A stretch of 64,000 nt of DNA. It comes from Burkholderiales bacterium. GTDB taxonomy: Bacteria > Pseudomonadota > Gammaproteobacteria > Burkholderiales > Burkholderiaceae_C. Made by a program: the position numbers and the translations under genes. Of the stretch, positions 18,297-28,463 are shown piece by piece (the first letter of the stretch is position 1; each line of letters opens with the position of its first letter). The DNA is taken from contig CANGHK010000015.1 in assembly GCA_947453625.1 (NCBI GenBank), forward strand, positions 1 through 64,000, read 5' to 3'. The notes under the pieces are model-generated. The model was not told where the DNA came from. It was given only the letters and a program-made list of their open reading frames with translations, and ran no database searches.

Positions 18297-20309
18297 ATGG
18301 GCGATCCGTTGACTGTCGCTGCGAATGATCCGGCGAGCGAACTGGCCGCCGCCACCCGTGACGCCCTGGGCCCGGGCGGCGCATTGGCGCAGGCCGACCC
18401 CGGCTTCGTCGAGCGCGAACCCCAGTTGCGGCTGGCCGATGCGATGGCCCGCGCCATCGAGGACCGCGCCACCCTGGTGGCCGAGGCCGGCACCGGCGTG
18501 GGCAAGACCTTCGCCTACCTGGTGCCGCTGCTGCTGTCGGGCCGGCGTGCGCTGGTCAGCACCGCCACCAAGAACCTGCAGGACCAGTTGTTCATGCGCG
18601 ACCTGCCGCGCTTGCGCGATGCGCTGGGCTTGCCAGTGCGCATCGCACTGCTCAAGGGCCGCAGCAGCTACCTCTGCCTGCACCGACTGCAGCAGGCGCG
18701 CGAGGGTGGCACGCTGCCTGACCGCTTTGCCGTGCGCGCGCTGGCCCGGGTCGAGACCTGGGCCCAGGCCACCCAGACCGGCGACCTTGCCGAGATCGAC
18801 GGCCTGGACGACCGCTCACCGGTGATCCCTCTGGTCACCTCGACCCGCGACAACTGCCTGGGTGGCGAATGCCCCCAGTTCGGCGCCTGCCATGTCGTCA
18901 AGGCCAGGCGCGAGGCGATGGCGGCCGACCTGGTGGTCGTCAACCACCACCTGTTCTTCGCCGACCTGTCCTTGCGCGACAGCGGCGTGGCCGAGTTGCT
19001 TCCCACGGTGGATGCCGCCGTCTTCGACGAGGCGCACCAGTTGGTGGAGACCGGGCTGCAGTTTCTGGGCACGATGCTGTCGACCCACCAGGTGATCGAC
19101 TTCGGCCGCGACCTGCTCGCCGCCGGCCTGAGCCACGCCCGCGGCCTGGCCGAGTGGCAGACCCTGGCCGCTGGTCTGGACCACGCCGCGCGTGAGCTGC
19201 GCCTGGCCTGCGCCGGCCCGCTGCGCGAGCTCAAGGGCATCGTCAAGTTGCGCTGGGACGAGCGCGCCAAGCAGCCCGACTTTGCCGAGGCCTTGGCCGG
19301 CCTGGCCGCGGCGGCCGACGTGGCGCGCGATGCCGCGCTCAAAGTCGAGGCTGCGGCGCCGGACTTCACCCGGCTGGTCGAGCGAGGTCGGCAGATGGCC
19401 CAGCTCGTCCACGCCTTCAAGGCCGCGGCGGCCACTGACCGGGTGCGCTGGATAGACATCGGCCCGCGCGACGCCCGGCTGGTCGAGTCGCCGCTGCACA
19501 TCCGCGACCTCTTCACCGAGCAGCGCGCCGCCGCGCCGCGGGCCTGGATCTTCACCTCGGCCACGCTGGGCAGCGACGACCAGCTGAGCTGGTTCAGCGA
19601 GTCGGCGGCGCTGGAGGACGCCCGCAAGCTGCGCGTGGGCAGCCCCTTCGACTACGCGGCCCATGCCCGCACCTGGGTGCCGCCGCGATTTCCCAAACCG
19701 GCCGAGCCCGGCCACCCGGCGGCGGTGGGGGCGCTGGCGGCGCGTCTGGCGGGCCGGCTGGGCGGGCGCACCTTCGTGCTGACCACCACGCTGCGCGTGC
19801 TGCCGCTGATCGCCCAGGCCCTGACCGATGCGGCGACGGCAGCCGGCGAGCCGCTGAATGTGCTGGTGCAAGGCAGCCACCCCAAGCGCACGCTGCTGCA
19901 GCGCTTCATCGCCACGCCCCGCAGCGTGCTGGTCGGCTCGGCAAGTTTCTGGGAAGGCATTGACGTGCCCGGCGACGCGCTGCAATGCGTGATCATCGAC
20001 AAGCTGCCCTTCCCGCCGCCGCACGATCCGCTGGTGCAGGCGCGCAGCAAGGAGCTGGAATCGCGCGGGCGCGACCCGTTCAACGACTACTACCTGTCGG
20101 AGGCGGCAATCTCGCTCAAGCAGGGTGCCGGCCGGCTGATACGCAGCGAGACCGACCTCGGCCTGCTGGTCATCACCGACCCCCGGTTGCGCCAGATGCC
20201 CTATGGCCGCAAGCTGCGCGCCGCGCTGCCGGCGATGGGCACGCTAGACACCGAAGTCGACGCGCTGGCGTGGCTGGACGGGATCGCCGCGGTCAACGCG
20301 GCGGGCTGA
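18297..20309 (+). CDS. dinG: DinG/YoaA-type Fe-S ATP-dependent DNA helicase
   Basis: Superfamily 2, XPD-like 5'-3' helicase of 670 residues, involved in resolving damaged or R-looped DNA. Walker A is VAEAGTGVGKTF (61-72) and the DEAH box is AAVFDEAHQLVETG. The Fe-S cluster cysteines are in the block NCLGGECPQFGAC plus an upstream Cys in SSYLCLHRL. The helicase C-terminal motifs GSASFWEGIDVPG and QGAGRLIRSETDLG complete the domain. It is closer in length and layout to YoaA than to E. coli DinG. It is convergent with bamD, 15 bases apart. Confidence 0.93.
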   Translation: MGDPLTVAANDPASELAAATRDALGPGGALAQADPGFVEREPQLRLADAMARAIEDRATLVAEAGTGVGKTFAYLVPLLLSGRRALVSTATKNLQDQLFMRDLPRLRDALGLPVRIALLKGRSSYLCLHRLQQAREGGTLPDRFAVRALARVETWAQATQTGDLAEIDGLDDRSPVIPLVTSTRDNCLGGECPQFGACHVVKARREAMAADLVVVNHHLFFADLSLRDSGVAELLPTVDAAVFDEAHQLVETGLQFLGTMLSTHQVIDFGRDLLAAGLSHARGLAEWQTLAAGLDHAARELRLACAGPLRELKGIVKLRWDERAKQPDFAEALAGLAAAADVARDAALKVEAAAPDFTRLVERGRQMAQLVHAFKAAAATDRVRWIDIGPRDARLVESPLHIRDLFTEQRAAAPRAWIFTSATLGSDDQLSWFSESAALEDARKLRVGSPFDYAAHARTWVPPRFPKPAEPGHPAAVGALAARLAGRLGGRTFVLTTTLRVLPLIAQALTDAATAAGEPLNVLVQGSHPKRTLLQRFIATPRSVLVGSASFWEGIDVPGDALQCVIIDKLPFPPPHDPLVQARSKELESRGRDPFNDYYLSEAAISLKQGAGRLIRSETDLGLLVITDPRLRQMPYGRKLRAALPAMGTLDTEVDALAWLDGIAAVNAAG

Positions 20310-20324
20310 CCCGCCGGTCCTGAC

Positions 20325-21194
20325 CTACCAGAACTGCCACCAGGCCCGGTCGGGTTGGCGCACGCCGTCCTTGAAGTAGGGGGTCGCGGGGAAGTTTTTC
20401 TTCAGGATGCGCTCGGCATCCTCTCGCAGCACCGTCAGACCCAGGTGGTCGTAGCTGGCGGCCAGGATGTAGAGCGCTTCCTCGGTCGACGGTGAGCGCT
20501 GGTAGTCACGCACCGTCAACTGTGCACGGTTCGCCGCCGCCAGGTAGGCGCCGCGGCGGTAGTAGTAGCGCGCCACATGCACCTCGTACTCGGCCAGCGC
20601 ATTGACGATGTAGTCCATGCGGGCACGGCCATCCTCGCTGTACTTGGAGTCCGGGTACTGCTCTATCAACTGTCCGAAGGCCTGGAAGGCGTCGCGCGAA
20701 GCCTGCTGGTCGCGCTCGGACAGGTTCTGGCGCGAGAAGTTGCTCAGGAACCCCATGTTGTCGTTGAAGTTGATCAGGCCTTTGAGGTAGAGCGCGTAAT
20801 CCATGGCCGGGCTGGACGGGTGCAACTTGATGAAGCGGTCTAGCGTGGCGATGGCCTGGACGCGCTCGTTGGTGCGCCACTGGGCATAAGCCAGATCGAG
20901 GGTGGCCTGCTGGGCCAGCAGCGTGCCGGCAGCGCGACCCTCGACCTTCTCAAGCGCCTTGATCGCCGGCTCGAAACTGCCCGCATTCAGGTCTTCCTTG
21001 GCCTGTGCATACAATTTCTCGGGTGAATTGCGCAATTCCTCTTCGCGCGAGGTGGTGCCACAACCGGCCAAGGCCGCCAGCAACATGAACGCCAGCGGGG
21101 TCGTCGACAGCAATCGCTTGCGGCAATCGCTGCGCTCGGCTGGATGCGCGGTGGTGCGGGGCGCCGCGAGGCGCAAAAGCTTGAACAAACTCAT
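20325..21194 (-). CDS. bamD: Outer-membrane assembly lipoprotein BamD
   Basis: Essential lipoprotein of the BAM complex that inserts beta-barrel proteins, working with BamA and BamB, which are also in this window. It has 289 residues from ATG 21194; the lipobox LAALAGC puts the lipidated Cys at 45. Five TPR-like repeats follow (SPEKLYAQAKEDLNAGSFEPA, and DYALYLKGLINFND with the BamD-typical YLKG). The n-region before the hydrophobic core is unusually long, and another in-frame ATG exists at 21236. The exact start is uncertain. It is divergent from rluD. Confidence 0.95.
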   Translation of the reverse strand: MSLFKLLRLAAPRTTAHPAERSDCRKRLLSTTPLAFMLLAALAGCGTTSREEELRNSPEKLYAQAKEDLNAGSFEPAIKALEKVEGRAAGTLLAQQATLDLAYAQWRTNERVQAIATLDRFIKLHPSSPAMDYALYLKGLINFNDNMGFLSNFSRQNLSERDQQASRDAFQAFGQLIEQYPDSKYSEDGRARMDYIVNALAEYEVHVARYYYRRGAYLAAANRAQLTVRDYQRSPSTEEALYILAASYDHLGLTVLREDAERILKKNFPATPYFKDGVRQPDRAWWQFW

Positions 21195-21258
21195 CGGTGT
21201 CGGCAACCGCGTTGCGGCCGGCGTCCTTCCAGGCATTTATGCGAAATTGGTGATTCTA

Positions 21259-22251
21259 ATGGGCCTATCTTCAGGCAGCTTGTCCCCTCCCGCCGGGCTT
21301 GACCCCGACGACCCGGAAACCGAAGGCGAGGCCGAAGTTCGTGAGGCGCTGGTCTCGCGCCTCCAGCATGCCCTGCGGCTGGACAAGGCGCTGGTGGCGC
21401 TGGCGCCAGAGTTTTCGCGCAGCTGGCTGCAGCAACTGATCGAGCGCGGTCATGTGCAACTGGACAGCGTGGTCCAGGACACCGCCTCGCGCAAACTGCG
21501 TGCAGGCCAGCGCATCCGGCTGGCCTTGGTGCCGACGGCAGAGAGCCTGGCTTTTCGCCCCGAGCGCATGGCGCTGGCGATCGTCTTCGAGGACGACCAT
21601 TTGCTGGTGGTCGACAAACCGGCGGGGCTGGTGGTGCATCCGGGGGCCGGCCACTGGTCGGGCACCTTGCTCAACGGCCTGCTGGCACATCACGCCACCG
21701 CGGCCACGCTGCCGCGAGCCGGCATCGTCCACCGGCTCGACAAGGACACCACCGGCTTGATGGTGGTGGCCAAGACCCTGCCGGCGATGACTGCCCTGGT
21801 GCGCCAGATTGCCGCCCACGAGGTGCGCCGCGTCTACCTGGCACTGGCGCAGGGCAAGGTGCCATGGGCCCAGGCCACGATAGAGGCGCCGATAGGCCGC
21901 GACCCGGCGGCGCGATTGCGCATGGCGGTGGTCGCCGGTGGCAAGGCGGCGCGCACCGATGTCGAGCGCCTGGGCGTTGCCGGCGCCATCAGCGCCTTGC
22001 GCTGCCGCCTGCACACCGGACGCACGCACCAGATCCGGGTCCATCTGTCTTCGCGCGGCCACGCCTTGGTGGCCGATACGCTCTACGGCGGCCGGCCCGC
22101 GCTTGGCCTGACGCGCCAGGCCTTGCATGCCACCGAACTCGCCTTTCTGCACCCGGCGACCGGGCAGGCGATGGCGTTTTCTGCGGCGCTGCCGGCCGAC
22201 TTGGCGGCAGCCTGGGCGCAAGTGATACCGGGTGTCGGGTTGGCGACCTGA
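21259..22251 (+). CDS. rluD: 23S rRNA pseudouridine synthase RluD
   Basis: Makes pseudouridines in helix 69 of 23S rRNA (1911/1915/1917 in E. coli). It has 330 residues. An N-terminal S4 RNA-binding domain (about 38-95, LDKALVALAPEFSRSWLQQL) precedes the RluA-family catalytic domain with Asp161 in GIVHRLDKDTTGLMVVAKT and RTHQIRVHLSSRGHALV. The ATG at 21259 is chosen because the first residues match the family pattern; the frame is open further upstream but runs into bamD. The divergent bamD-rluD arrangement is widely conserved. Confidence 0.95.
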   Translation: MGLSSGSLSPPAGLDPDDPETEGEAEVREALVSRLQHALRLDKALVALAPEFSRSWLQQLIERGHVQLDSVVQDTASRKLRAGQRIRLALVPTAESLAFRPERMALAIVFEDDHLLVVDKPAGLVVHPGAGHWSGTLLNGLLAHHATAATLPRAGIVHRLDKDTTGLMVVAKTLPAMTALVRQIAAHEVRRVYLALAQGKVPWAQATIEAPIGRDPAARLRMAVVAGGKAARTDVERLGVAGAISALRCRLHTGRTHQIRVHLSSRGHALVADTLYGGRPALGLTRQALHATELAFLHPATGQAMAFSAALPADLAAAWAQVIPGVGLAT

Positions 22252-22600
22252 CCCGGCCTGGCTGCGTGAGCCGGATTTCAGGATAGAATATGAACTTCGG
22301 TTGATCAGATTGGGCAAAGCTTAGAGATCGCTGCTGGTGATTGATCGCCAGAGATGGTCGTCACACAGGCAGTTCCGGACCAGCCAGTTATTGGCGGGCT
22401 GCAGCACAGCCCAGGCGTGCAGAATGTTGCACCCGGGTCCCAGGCCGAAGCGGCCGGTGATTCCAGCCCCTGCCCCATTGCCACGTTTCACATTCCGGCT
22501 GGCCTCAGGGCGACAGCCGACCGCAGCACATCAGTCATCCTGCGCCATGCGTATGGTTACGGGCCGTCTATGACCGATGGCAACCCTTGAACTGGAGTTC
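22252..22600 (+). other. 349-base intergenic region upstream of scpB
   Basis: No recognisable gene. A -10-like TAGAAT lies at 22284-22289 inside GGATAGAATATGAAC, just after rluD, and may drive scpB-rluB with a leader of about 300 bases. An open frame at 22354-22590 (78 codons) ends 10 bases before the scpB start. It has no good ribosome-binding site and resembles nothing I know. No strong hairpin is evident. Confidence 0.4.
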
Positions 22601-23362
22601 ATGAATACCCAAGAGGCCAAGCGCGTGCTCGAGACCGCGCTGATCTGCGCCCAGCAGCCCTTGCCGCTGCGCGAGATGCGCAGCCTGTTCGATGACCAGC
22701 TGGGGCACGATACCTTGCGCACCCTGCTCGACGAGTTGGTGCGGGATTGGGAGCCTCGCGGTGTCGAGTTGGTGGCCCTGGCCACGGGCTGGCGCTTCCA
22801 GAGCCGGCCCGAGATGCGTGAGTTCCTCGACCGACTGCACCCCGAGAAGCCGCCGCGCTACTCGCGTGCCACGATGGAAACCCTGACCATCGTCGCTTAC
22901 CGGCAACCGGTGACGCGCGGCGACATCGAAGACATACGCGGCGTGACGGTCAGCGGTCCTATCGTCAAGCAACTCGAGGAGCGGGGCTGGATCGAAGCCA
23001 TAGGTTACCGTGAGGCCCCGGGTCGGCCCGCGCTGTATGCCACGACCCGCCAGTTCCTCGATGACCTGGGACTGGCCAGTCTGGACCAGTTGCCGGTGCT
23101 GGAGGGGCCGCCCAGCGCGGCGGTTTTCGACCCCGGCACCGCCGGCCAGCATTCCCTGCTCGATGACGAGCCTGGCGCCCCGACGGCGCTGGCTGAGCAG
23201 GCGGATCCGGTTCCAAGCGGCGTGCGCACGACGCAACGCGTCATCGCCGTCGAGCCTGACCTGTCTGAAATTTCCGAGCCGATGTCCTCCGTGGACGACG
23301 GCAAACACCCGCCGGCCGCCGTGCCGGATCCTGATGACTCCACTTCCGACGCGCCAGCATGA
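22601..23362 (+). CDS. scpB: Segregation and condensation protein ScpB
   Basis: Winged-helix kleisin partner of the SMC-ScpAB condensin. It has 253 residues from ATG 22601, chosen because GGAG lies 5 bases upstream; an ATG at 22577 in frame is less likely. Two winged helices are visible, with [13 protein letters not shown] and the family block [18 protein letters not shown] then [12 protein letters not shown]-like sequence ([19 protein letters not shown]). The C-terminal 80 residues are low-complexity and acidic. Its stop overlaps the rluB ATG. scpA is not in the window. Confidence 0.95.
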   Translation: MNTQEAKRVLETALICAQQPLPLREMRSLFDDQLGHDTLRTLLDELVRDWEPRGVELVALATGWRFQSRPEMREFLDRLHPEKPPRYSRATMETLTIVAYRQPVTRGDIEDIRGVTVSGPIVKQLEERGWIEAIGYREAPGRPALYATTRQFLDDLGLASLDQLPVLEGPPSAAVFDPGTAGQHSLLDDEPGAPTALAEQADPVPSGVRTTQRVIAVEPDLSEISEPMSSVDDGKHPPAAVPDPDDSTSDAPA

Positions 23363-25725
23363 ACACGCCAGATCAAGAACAGCCCCAGTCTGAATTGCCG
23401 GGCACCGTGTCGGCGGATGACACGGCCCCCAAACCCCGCCGCAAGCGCAGCTCAAGAGTTGTCGACGCGCCGGTCGCCGAACTGGGTCCTGAGCCTGCCC
23501 AGGCCGTTCTTGCAATGCCCTCACCCGTCGCCCTGACGGCGGGTGATGGGGTCAAGCCCAAGCGGGTTCGGCGCAAGGCGGCAGACCTGCCGGCCGACGC
23601 GATTGACGCTGAGCCGACCGAGCTTGCGGTGGTCGTCGACGCCGCGGTGGCCGCCCCGGCCGAAGAGCCGGTCAAGGCCGTCAAGCCCCGCCGTCGCACA
23701 GCCAAGCTGGTGATCGACCCGTCGACACCGCTGGCCGGCGTCGCCTTGGCGGCGGTGGCCAGCCCGCCACAGGCGAGCCCAGTCGTCGCGGCCGAAGCGG
23801 CGGCGAGGTTGGCCGAGACCCCCACCGATTCAACGCCGACGGTCCATCCCGTCGGCGCAGGGGCCGGTGGCGCGCCGTCGGCCGCTGACGCAAGCCCTGG
23901 TGCAACAAATATGGCAACGCACGCGGCAACGGACACTGCATCGGTGGTGGCAGAGGCCGGCGCCGTGCCGGCCGATGGCGAAAGCGACGGGGAGGGCGAT
24001 GGCCCGCGACGCCGCAATCGCAACCGCCGCCGCGGCCGCCGCAGCGGTGCCGACCGGGCGCTGCGCGACGACGTCACGCCAGTTGATGGCGCGGTCCCGC
24101 TGGCCGCTGCCGTCGGGGCTGGCGACAACGATGACGACGAGGACGAGGACGACCGCGCAGGCGCGCCCGCGCCCGATCAGCCGCGCGCCGCGCCGCTGGA
24201 CTCGGCCGAGACTTTCGCCGCCGTGCTGTCGGGCGACTACGACGCCGAGCCTATCGAAACCCTGGCGCCGGCCGAGCCCGAGAAGCGCGTGCTGGCGGCC
24301 GAGCCCGACGCGCCCAAGCTGCACAAGGTGCTGGCGCAGGCTGGCATCGGCTCGCGCCGCGACATGGAAGAGCTGATCGCCGAAGGGCAGGTGATGGTCA
24401 ACGGCCAACCCGCCCACACCGGCCAGCGCATTTCCTTCGGCGACCGCATCAGCGTGGCCGGCAAGCCGATCAAGGTGCGCATCGCGCCGCCGCCGCCGCG
24501 CGTGATCGCCTACCACAAGCCGGTGGGCGAGGTCGTCACCAACGACGACCCGCAGAACCGGCCCACGGTCTACCGCCGCCTGCCGCGGCTGTCGCACGGC
24601 AAATGGCAATCGGTGGGGCGGCTGGACATCAACACCGAAGGCCTGCTGCTGTTCACCAATTCGGGTGAGCTGGCCAACCAGCTGATGCATCCGCGTTTCG
24701 GCGTCGAGCGCGAGTATGCGGTGCGGGTGCTTGGCACGCTCGAAGCCGACGCCAAGGCGCGCCTGCTCGACGGCGTCGAGATCGACGGCCAGCGCGCGAT
24801 GTTCAAGTCCATCGAGGACGGCGGCGGCGAAGGTGTCAACCGCTGGTACCGGGTGGTGATCACCGAAGGCCGCAACCGCGAGGTGCGCAAGCTGTTCGAC
24901 AAGGTCGGCCTGGGCGTGAGCCGGCTGATCCGCATCCGCTACGGCTGCGTGGTGCTGCCACGCGGTCTGCGCCGCGGGCTGTTCGTCGACCTGAACGAAG
25001 CCGAGGTGCGCGAGGTGCGGCGCCTGGCCGGTGGCGACCGCAGCCAGCCCCTGGTTGCGCCCCAGCCGCGACTGCCGCGTGCCGAACCGTCCGGTCAGGC
25101 CGCTGGCCAGCCGGCTGTCCAGGCGCCGCGTGATGGCGAGCGGGGTCGCGCCGGCAGCAACCGCCGCAACAGCCCGCCGCCCCAGCGCGCTGAGCGCGAT
25201 CGCCTGGACCGCCCATCAGGGCGTCAGGGTGAGCGTGCGCCGGGCCGCGGTAGCGAGCGGCGCGAGCGTCAACCCGAGCGCCCGTCGGACCGCCAAGCCG
25301 GCAGCCAGGCCGGCCAGGATATCGACCGCGACCAGGAGAATTTTGCGGCCATTCCCAACCCGCTGATGCAGACCTTCGACAAGCGGGCGATTCGGGAGGC
25401 GCGGGCGCCGCGACGTGAGATTTCGGAAGACGGGCCGATTCCGAACCCGCTGGAGCAGACCTACGACAAGCGCTTCGTGCAGAAGCCGCGTGGTTTTGGC
25501 GTCGGCGGTGGAGGCGGCCGCAAGGGCGGCGAGGGCGGTGCTGGTGGCCAGCCCGATCCAATGAAGACCTCGCTGGGCTATATCGGCGCTGACGCCTTCG
25601 TACGCAAGTTCCAGGGCAACGGTGGTGGTGGTGGTGGTGGTGGTGGTGGTGGTGGTGGTGGTGGTGGTGGTGGTGGTGGTGATGGTGGTCGCCGTGGCGG
25701 TGGTCGCCGAGGCGGCAGCCGCTGA
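23359..25725 (+). CDS. rluB: 23S rRNA pseudouridine synthase RluB with long low-complexity ends
   Basis: Converts U2605 of 23S rRNA to pseudouridine. It is 788 residues, against about 290 in E. coli. Residues 1-315 are an Ala/Pro/Glu-rich tail with an Arg-rich patch ([14 protein letters not shown]) and an acidic run ([10 protein letters not shown]). The S4 domain starts near 319 ([20 protein letters not shown]). The catalytic domain has Asp423 in [20 protein letters not shown]. From about 560 the tail is Arg/Gln/Pro-rich with a duplicated IPNPLxQTxDKR motif (665-676, 694-705), and it ends in 20 glycines and RGG repeats. Such ends suggest extra RNA binding. ATGA overlap with scpB. Confidence 0.95.
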   Translation: MNTPDQEQPQSELPGTVSADDTAPKPRRKRSSRVVDAPVAELGPEPAQAVLAMPSPVALTAGDGVKPKRVRRKAADLPADAIDAEPTELAVVVDAAVAAPAEEPVKAVKPRRRTAKLVIDPSTPLAGVALAAVASPPQASPVVAAEAAARLAETPTDSTPTVHPVGAGAGGAPSAADASPGATNMATHAATDTASVVAEAGAVPADGESDGEGDGPRRRNRNRRRGRRSGADRALRDDVTPVDGAVPLAAAVGAGDNDDDEDEDDRAGAPAPDQPRAAPLDSAETFAAVLSGDYDAEPIETLAPAEPEKRVLAAEPDAPKLHKVLAQAGIGSRRDMEELIAEGQVMVNGQPAHTGQRISFGDRISVAGKPIKVRIAPPPPRVIAYHKPVGEVVTNDDPQNRPTVYRRLPRLSHGKWQSVGRLDINTEGLLLFTNSGELANQLMHPRFGVEREYAVRVLGTLEADAKARLLDGVEIDGQRAMFKSIEDGGGEGVNRWYRVVITEGRNREVRKLFDKVGLGVSRLIRIRYGCVVLPRGLRRGLFVDLNEAEVREVRRLAGGDRSQPLVAPQPRLPRAEPSGQAAGQPAVQAPRDGERGRAGSNRRNSPPPQRAERDRLDRPSGRQGERAPGRGSERRERQPERPSDRQAGSQAGQDIDRDQENFAAIPNPLMQTFDKRAIREARAPRREISEDGPIPNPLEQTYDKRFVQKPRGFGVGGGGGRKGGEGGAGGQPDPMKTSLGYIGADAFVRKFQGNGGGGGGGGGGGGGGGGGGGGDGGRRGGGRRGGSR
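25621..25680 (+). repeat. Pure (GGT)20 trinucleotide microsatellite inside rluB
   Basis: Sixty bases of uninterrupted GGT in the reading frame of rluB, coding 20 glycines. Elsewhere in these genes glycine is mainly GGC, so the pure GGT array looks like slipped-strand expansion. Copy-number change would alter tail length without shifting frame. Confidence 0.97.
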
Positions 25726-25907
25726 GTGCGGCGGCCGACGCGCTGCCCTGCGCCTTGGCAACTCGCGGCCAAGTCCGGGATAGTCGCGCCGGCATGCGGG
25801 CAAGCGCCCGGACCTTGCGCGTCCGAATCGGGTTCGCTGGCTGTCACAGCGTGTCTTGCCCGCCGCGCGGCCGGTGCCCGGGTCATTCACCCGTCATCTG
25901 CCCACGG

Positions 25908-25913
25908 TAGAAT
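25908..25913 (+). promoter_or_regulatory. ndk promoter -10 candidate
   Basis: TAGAAT, 40 bases before the ndk start, with no clear -35 at 16-18 bases upstream. The 227-base gap between rluB and ndk otherwise holds only short inverted repeats. Confidence 0.35.
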
Positions 25914-25952
25914 GTCGGGTTAATCTTTAAGTCCTTGATTCAGGAGAAAACC

Positions 25953-26378
25953 ATGGCCATCGAACGCACGCTTTCGATCATCAAACCCGACGCCGTCGCC
26001 AAAAACGTCATCGGCCAAATCTACGGCCGTTTCGAAGCTGCCGGCCTGAAGGTCATCGCCGCACGGATGGCCCACCTGTCGCGCGGCGAGGCCGAGGCCT
26101 TCTACGGCGTGCACAAGGCGCGTCCGTTCTTCAACGACCTGGTCAGCTTCATGATCTCCGGACCGGTGATGATCCAGGCGCTCGAGGGTGAGGGCGCGAT
26201 CGCCAAGAACCGCGACCTGATGGGCGCGACCGACCCGAAGAAGGCCGACAAGGGCACGATCCGCGCCGACTTTGCCGATTCGATTGACGCCAATGCCGTG
26301 CACGGCTCGGATGCGCCGGAGACTGCTGCTGCCGAGATCGCATTCTTCTTCGCCGGCATGAACGTCTACAGCCGCTGA
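25953..26378 (+). CDS. ndk: Nucleoside diphosphate kinase
   Basis: Transfers the gamma-phosphate between NTPs and NDPs through a phosphohistidine. It has 141 residues, the standard length. The active site NAVHGSDAP puts the catalytic His at 117, and [15 protein letters not shown] is the family N-terminus. The start at ATG 25953 has CAGGAG nine bases upstream. It begins the conserved Burkholderiales run ndk-rlmN-pilW-rodZ-ispG-hisS. Confidence 0.98.
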   Translation: MAIERTLSIIKPDAVAKNVIGQIYGRFEAAGLKVIAARMAHLSRGEAEAFYGVHKARPFFNDLVSFMISGPVMIQALEGEGAIAKNRDLMGATDPKKADKGTIRADFADSIDANAVHGSDAPETAAAEIAFFFAGMNVYSR

Positions 26379-26391
26379 ACTGCGGCGCGCA

Positions 26392-27597
26392 ATGGCGTTA
26401 GACGACGATGCCGCCGCCATTGCGACCCCTGGCACGGCTGCGGATTCCAGGATCGTGACCCCGGTCAACCTGCTCGACTTCGATCTCGAAGCGCTCACGG
26501 CCTTGTGCGGCGAGTTGGGCGAGAAGCGTTTCCGCGCCGTGCAGCTTTTCCGCTGGATTCACCAGAAGGGCGAGAGCGATTTCGCCCGCATGTCGGATCT
26601 GGCCAAGTCGCTGCGCGACAAACTGGCCGGCGCCGCCGTCGTGCAAGCGCTGGCCTTGCTCAGCGAGCAGGCTTCGGCCGACGGCACGGTCAAGTGGCTG
26701 TTCGACGTGGGTGGTGGCAATGCGGTGGAAACCGTGTTCATACCCGAGGCCGACCGCGGCACGCTGTGTGTCTCGTCTCAGGCGGGCTGCGCGGTGGGCT
26801 GCCGTTTCTGCTCCACCGGCCACCAGGGCTTCAGCCGCAACCTGAGTGCCGGCGAGATCATCGGCCAGCTCTGGTTTGCCGAGCACCACCTGCGCCAGCG
26901 CCTGAAACTGGGCGTGGGTGAACGCGCCATCTCCAACGTCGTGATGATGGGCATGGGCGAGCCGCTGCAGAACTACCATGCGCTGGTGCCGGCGCTGCGC
27001 ATGATGCTCGACGACCATGGCTACGGCCTGTCGCGGCGCCGCGTCACCGTGTCGACCTCGGGCATGGTGCGGATGATCGACAGGCTGAGCGTCGATTGCC
27101 CGGTGGCGTTGGCGGTGTCGCTGCATGCGCCGACCGACGCGCTGCGCGACCAGTTGGTGCCGCTGAACCGCAAGCACCCGCTCGACCAGTTGCTGCAGGC
27201 CTGCCACCATTACCTGGCATCGGCGCCGCGCGACTTCATCACTTTCGAGTACTGCATGCTCGACGGTGTCAACGACAGCGACGAGCAGGCGCGCGAGTTG
27301 GTCGCGCTGGTGTCGGGACAGCGCGGCAGCCCGCGTGTGCCCTGCAAGTTCAACCTGATTCCGTTCAACCCCTTCCCCGCTTCGGGCCTGACCTGCTCGC
27401 CGCGCGACCGCGTGCTGGCGTTTGCCAAGGTCTTGCAGGACGCCGGCATCGTGACGACGGTGCGCAAGACGCGCGGCGAGGACATCGACGCGGCCTGCGG
27501 CCAACTGGCCGGTGAAGTGCAGGATCGCACGCGGGTCGAGTCGCGGCTGACCCGGCCGGTCATCCGCATCGAGGCCTTGCCGGCCCTGCCGTCATGA
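26392..27597 (+). CDS. rlmN: Dual-specificity 23S rRNA/tRNA methyltransferase RlmN
   Basis: Radical-SAM enzyme that methylates C2 of A2503 in 23S rRNA and A37 of some tRNAs. It has 401 residues. The cluster-binding CxxxCxxC is Cys133/Cys137/Cys140 in [21 protein letters not shown] is the family block, and the resolving Cys lies near [17 protein letters not shown]. The N-terminal 20 residues are non-conserved; a GTG at codon 23 is an alternative start. Its stop overlaps the pilW ATG. Confidence 0.97.
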   Translation: MALDDDAAAIATPGTAADSRIVTPVNLLDFDLEALTALCGELGEKRFRAVQLFRWIHQKGESDFARMSDLAKSLRDKLAGAAVVQALALLSEQASADGTVKWLFDVGGGNAVETVFIPEADRGTLCVSSQAGCAVGCRFCSTGHQGFSRNLSAGEIIGQLWFAEHHLRQRLKLGVGERAISNVVMMGMGEPLQNYHALVPALRMMLDDHGYGLSRRRVTVSTSGMVRMIDRLSVDCPVALAVSLHAPTDALRDQLVPLNRKHPLDQLLQACHHYLASAPRDFITFEYCMLDGVNDSDEQARELVALVSGQRGSPRVPCKFNLIPFNPFPASGLTCSPRDRVLAFAKVLQDAGIVTTVRKTRGEDIDAACGQLAGEVQDRTRVESRLTRPVIRIEALPALPS

Positions 27598-28463
27598 GGC
27601 GCATGCTGCGGGGCGATGGCGGTTGGGGCGGCGATCGCGGGCCGCGCAGGGCACTGACGCTGACTGTCCTGTCGCGCCGCGCGCTGCCCTGCCTGCTGCT
27701 GGCTGCCCTGCTGCTGGGCTGCGCCGGCAACAGCGCCTTGCCGCCAGACCAGCCACGCGCCATCGCCACCGCATCCGACCAGACCGACGCCGACCGCCGT
27801 GCCCGGGTGCGGCTGGAACTGGCCAGCGCCTACTTCGGCCGCGGCCAGCTCGAGACCGCGCTCGACGAGGTCAAGCTGGCCCTCGTCGCCGACCCGGCGC
27901 TGGCCGATGCCTACAACCTGCGGGCCTTGGTCTACGCCGCGATGGGTGAGGACCGGCTGGCCGAGGACAGCTTCGCCCGCGCCTTGCAGATCAATCCGCG
28001 GGATGGCTCCACGCTGCACAACCAGGGCTGGTTCCTGTGCCAGCGCGACCGCTTTGCGCCGGCCCAGACCCAGTTTTCCGCCGCGCTGGCCTTGCCGCAG
28101 TACCGTGACGTGGCGCGCACCCAACTGGCGCGTGGGCTGTGTTACGGCCGCAGCCGGCAATGGCCCGAGGCTGAGGCGGCGCTGATGCGCGCCTACGAGC
28201 TCGAGCCTGCCAACCCCAGCATCGGCGTCAACCTGGCCGAGGTGCTGTACCGGCGTCAGGATTTCGAGCGCGCGCGCTTCTACATCGGCCGCGTCAACGA
28301 CGCGCCCGATGCCGTCAATGCCCAGACGCTGTGGCTGGCGGCACGCACCGAGCACCAGCTCGGCCGCGACGTCGCTACCCGGCAATTTGGCGAGCGCCTG
28401 CGCCAACGCTTCCCACAATCACCCGAGGCCGCGCTGTTCGAGCGCGGCCGATTTGATGACTGA
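27594..28463 (+). CDS. pilW: Type IV pilus biogenesis/stability lipoprotein PilW (PilF-like)
   Basis: Outer-membrane TPR lipoprotein (pilotin) needed for secretin assembly in type IV pili. It has 289 residues. The signal region ends in a lipobox LLLGC with Cys43. At least four TPR-like units follow, for example [21 protein letters not shown] and [26 protein letters not shown]. The gene starts inside the rlmN stop (ATGA) and overlaps the next gene by 8 bases. No other pilus genes are in the window; location next to rlmN is usual for betaproteobacteria. Confidence 0.9.
   Translation: MRRMLRGDGGWGGDRGPRRALTLTVLSRRALPCLLLAALLLGCAGNSALPPDQPRAIATASDQTDADRRARVRLELASAYFGRGQLETALDEVKLALVADPALADAYNLRALVYAAMGEDRLAEDSFARALQINPRDGSTLHNQGWFLCQRDRFAPAQTQFSAALALPQYRDVARTQLARGLCYGRSRQWPEAEAALMRAYELEPANPSIGVNLAEVLYRRQDFERARFYIGRVNDAPDAVNAQTLWLAARTEHQLGRDVATRQFGERLRQRFPQSPEAALFERGRFDD

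Noticed and set aside
22354-22590. 78-codon protein gene upstream of scpB
   Set aside because: No ribosome-binding site or recognisable sequence. Kept only as a note on the intergenic region.
25621-25680. Antisense reading of the GGT array as poly-His, poly-Thr or poly-Pro proteins
   Set aside because: Only a by-product of the repeat. The sense frame belongs to rluB and no antisense domain or ribosome-binding site supports a gene.
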